From Ilumatobacteraceae bacterium (lineage in GTDB: Bacteria > Actinomycetota > Acidimicrobiia > Acidimicrobiales > Ilumatobacteraceae): DNA of 7,569 bases. Under the pieces are notes generated by a model. That model was not told the DNA's origin, searched no databases, and saw nothing but the letters and a program-made list of their open reading frames with translations. How positions within the stretch are numbered: position 1 is the stretch's first letter; every line of letters begins with the position of its first letter. Both the position numbers and the translations under genes were made by a program. The DNA is taken from positions 1 to 7,569 of the forward strand of contig JAHRVJ010000244.1 in the NCBI GenBank assembly GCA_019090765.1, written 5' to 3'. Positions 5,913 through 7,569 of this stretch are shown one piece after another.

Positions 5913-5918
5913 ACCGAG

Positions 5919-7569
5919 ATGACGATCCAAGAGATGCCCCAAAAGAAAATGCCCTTCGACAAGTACGCCGCGCACGTGCCCGTCGTACTCACCGACCGGA
6001 CCTGGCCGAATGTCACGATCGATACAGCTCCCAGCTGGTGCTCGGTTGATCTCCGCGACGGCAACCAGGCATTGATCGACCCCATGGACCCAGCGCGGAA
6101 ACTGCACATGTTCGAAGAACTGGTGGCGATGGGATTCAAGGAGATCGAAGTCGGGTTCCCGGCAGCCAGCCAACCCGACTTCGACTTCGTCCGTCAGCTG
6201 ATCGAGGAGGACCGCATCCCCGATGACGTCACGATCCAAGTACTCGTTCAGTGCCGGCCTCACCTGATCGAACGCACCTACGAATGCCTAAAGGGTGCTC
6301 CGAGAGCGATCGTCCACTTCTACAACTCGACCAACCCGCTACAGCGAGATGTTGTCTTCGGCCTCGACAAGGCCGGGATCACCGATGTCGCGGTAGCTGG
6401 CGCAATGTTGTGTCGTGAGCTTGAACATGTCGCTGGCGATACTCCGATCCGCTACGAATACACACCCGAGAGCTTCACCCTCACGGAGCCTGAATACGCC
6501 ATAGAGATCTGCGAAGCCGTAATGGACGTCCTCGAATCAGGCCCTGACAATCCGCTGATCCTCAACTTGCCGGCCACCGTCGAGTGCTATTCCCCGAATG
6601 TCTATGGCGACGTGATCGAGCAGTTCTGTCGCACTATCAAGAATCGCGACTCAGTAATTGTCTCCCTGCATCCGCACAACGACCGGGGCTGCGCTGTTGC
6701 AGCTGCGGAGTTCGGCGTGATGGCTGGCGCCGATCGGGTGGAGGGCACGCTTTTCGGCAACGGAGAGCGCACGGGCAATGTTGATCTCATCACGCTGGCG
6801 ATGAACTTGATGATGAACGGCGTCGACCCAGAGCTCGACATCAGCGACATCGACAAGCTGCGCCGGACCGCGGAATATTGCAACCGCCTTCCTGTCCACC
6901 CTCGGCATCCCTACGCGGGCGACCTCGTCTACACCGCATTCTCAGGTAGCCACCAAGACGCGATCAAGAAGGGGTTTGCCGCGATAGACAAAGCACGCGA
7001 CGCGGAAACAAACGACTACCCCGCGTGGGGCGTTCCGTACTTGCCGATCGACCCGGCCCATCTCGGCAGGTCGTACGAAGCCGTAATTCGCGTGAACAGC
7101 CAGTCCGGCAAGGGCGGGGTTGCCTACGTAATGAAGAACGAACGCGGTTTCGACCTGCCGCGCCGGATGCAGATCGAATTCTCCAAGACCATCCAGCACA
7201 TTGCTGAAAACACCGGCACCGAAATTAGCCCGGGAGCGATGTGGGATGCGTTTAGCGACGAGTACGTGCCCGCCGACCCAGCATTCAAGCTGTACAGCCA
7301 CGAGCTACATACCAAGACCGGCGACGGTGGCGGGCGCACAACTATTCAGGCCCAGCTCGAAGTTGACGGCAAGGCTCACTCGGTCAACGGGGTGGGTGAC
7401 GGCCCGGTCGAAGCGTTCGTAGCTGCTCTGGTAAACGAGTTTGGTGACCAGGTCGACGGCCGTTTCGACGTCCTCGACTATTCCGAGCACGCCATCGGGC
7501 AAGGCGCCGACGCCCAAGCCGTGGCCTACGTCGAAACAGTCGGAGGAAGCGGTGAAGCACGTTGGGGAA
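5919..7569 (+). CDS. leuA: 2-isopropylmalate synthase LeuA, partial (C-terminal end off the right edge)
   Basis: Catalyses the first committed step of leucine synthesis: acetyl-CoA plus 2-oxoisovalerate to 2-isopropylmalate; cytosolic, metal-dependent, normally inhibited by leucine. Direct translation gives 550 residues with no stop; by comparison with the family only some 20-30 are missing. The TIM-barrel catalytic domain (about 35-320) shows LRDGNQAL (45-52), EVGFPAASQ (77-85), HPHNDRG (251-257) and GTLFGNGERTGNVDL (276-290). Metal ligands are D47, H251 and H253, with N287 nearby; each aligns with the M. tuberculosis enzyme (D81, H285, H287, N321) at a constant offset of 34. A linker follows, then the C-terminal regulatory domain (from about 440), with GVGDGPVEAF (491-500), the loop type that binds leucine, so feedback inhibition is expected. 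Transcription is very likely controlled by the attenuator at 5761-5860. The start is fixed by GGAG six bases upstream. Confidence 0.97.
   Translation, partial: MTIQEMPQKKMPFDKYAAHVPVVLTDRTWPNVTIDTAPSWCSVDLRDGNQALIDPMDPARKLHMFEELVAMGFKEIEVGFPAASQPDFDFVRQLIEEDRIPDDVTIQVLVQCRPHLIERTYECLKGAPRAIVHFYNSTNPLQRDVVFGLDKAGITDVAVAGAMLCRELEHVAGDTPIRYEYTPESFTLTEPEYAIEICEAVMDVLESGPDNPLILNLPATVECYSPNVYGDVIEQFCRTIKNRDSVIVSLHPHNDRGCAVAAAEFGVMAGADRVEGTLFGNGERTGNVDLITLAMNLMMNGVDPELDISDIDKLRRTAEYCNRLPVHPRHPYAGDLVYTAFSGSHQDAIKKGFAAIDKARDAETNDYPAWGVPYLPIDPAHLGRSYEAVIRVNSQSGKGGVAYVMKNERGFDLPRRMQIEFSKTIQHIAENTGTEISPGAMWDAFSDEYVPADPAFKLYSHELHTKTGDGGGRTTIQAQLEVDGKAHSVNGVGDGPVEAFVAALVNEFGDQVDGRFDVLDYSEHAIGQGADAQAVAYVETVGGSGEARWG

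Noticed and set aside
5823..6263. Minus-strand frames antisense to the leuA 5' end
   Set aside because: They cross the attenuator and the leuA start, whose identity is certain; no domain or ribosome site supports them.

Overview
This is an ordinary chromosomal segment of an actinobacterium (Actinomycetota, probably class Actinomycetia) built around leucine biosynthesis. The assignment rests on moderately GC-rich, uniform codon use, an IclR-type regulator divergent from leuCD (the NdgR/AreB/LtbR arrangement), a LeuA of the actinobacterial type, and several genes with weak or absent Shine-Dalgarno sequences. I see no mobile element, CRISPR array, tRNA, rRNA or phage gene, and no clear sign of horizontal transfer.

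Layout, left to right. (1) 1-728, minus strand: 5' two thirds of nadA (quinolinate synthase), running off the left edge. (2) 769-1416, minus strand: a short IclR-family regulator of the NdgR/LtbR type, which may share a transcript with nadA. (3) 1417-1486: a 70-bp divergent regulatory region with a perfect TCTCA-N5-TGAGA inverted repeat and a strong leuC ribosome-binding site. (4) 1487-3477, plus strand: leuC and leuD, overlapping by 4 bp (ATGA), the two subunits of isopropylmalate isomerase. (5) 3502-5689, minus strand: a two-gene unit, DEAD-box RNA helicase then an APH-like kinase, convergent with leuCD. (6) 5690-5918: a divergent regulatory region holding a leucine attenuator for leuA: a 10-codon leader peptide with four consecutive Leu codons, a perfect 10-bp hairpin, and a GC-rich terminator hairpin with a T-run. 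(7) 5919-7569, plus strand: leuA (2-isopropylmalate synthase), nearly complete and cut at the right edge.

LeuA makes 2-isopropylmalate and LeuCD isomerises it to 3-isopropylmalate. The sequence suggests two separate controls on one pathway: attenuation sensing charged leucyl-tRNA upstream of leuA, and an IclR-type repressor at leuCD. Two genes with no listed start inside a closed frame (nadA and leuA) and the tiny leader peptide were found by direct translation. The most interesting element is the leuA attenuator. Such leaders are a known class in Actinobacteria, but in this copy the usual competing antiterminator is not obvious by eye, and the leader peptide appears to be leaderless.
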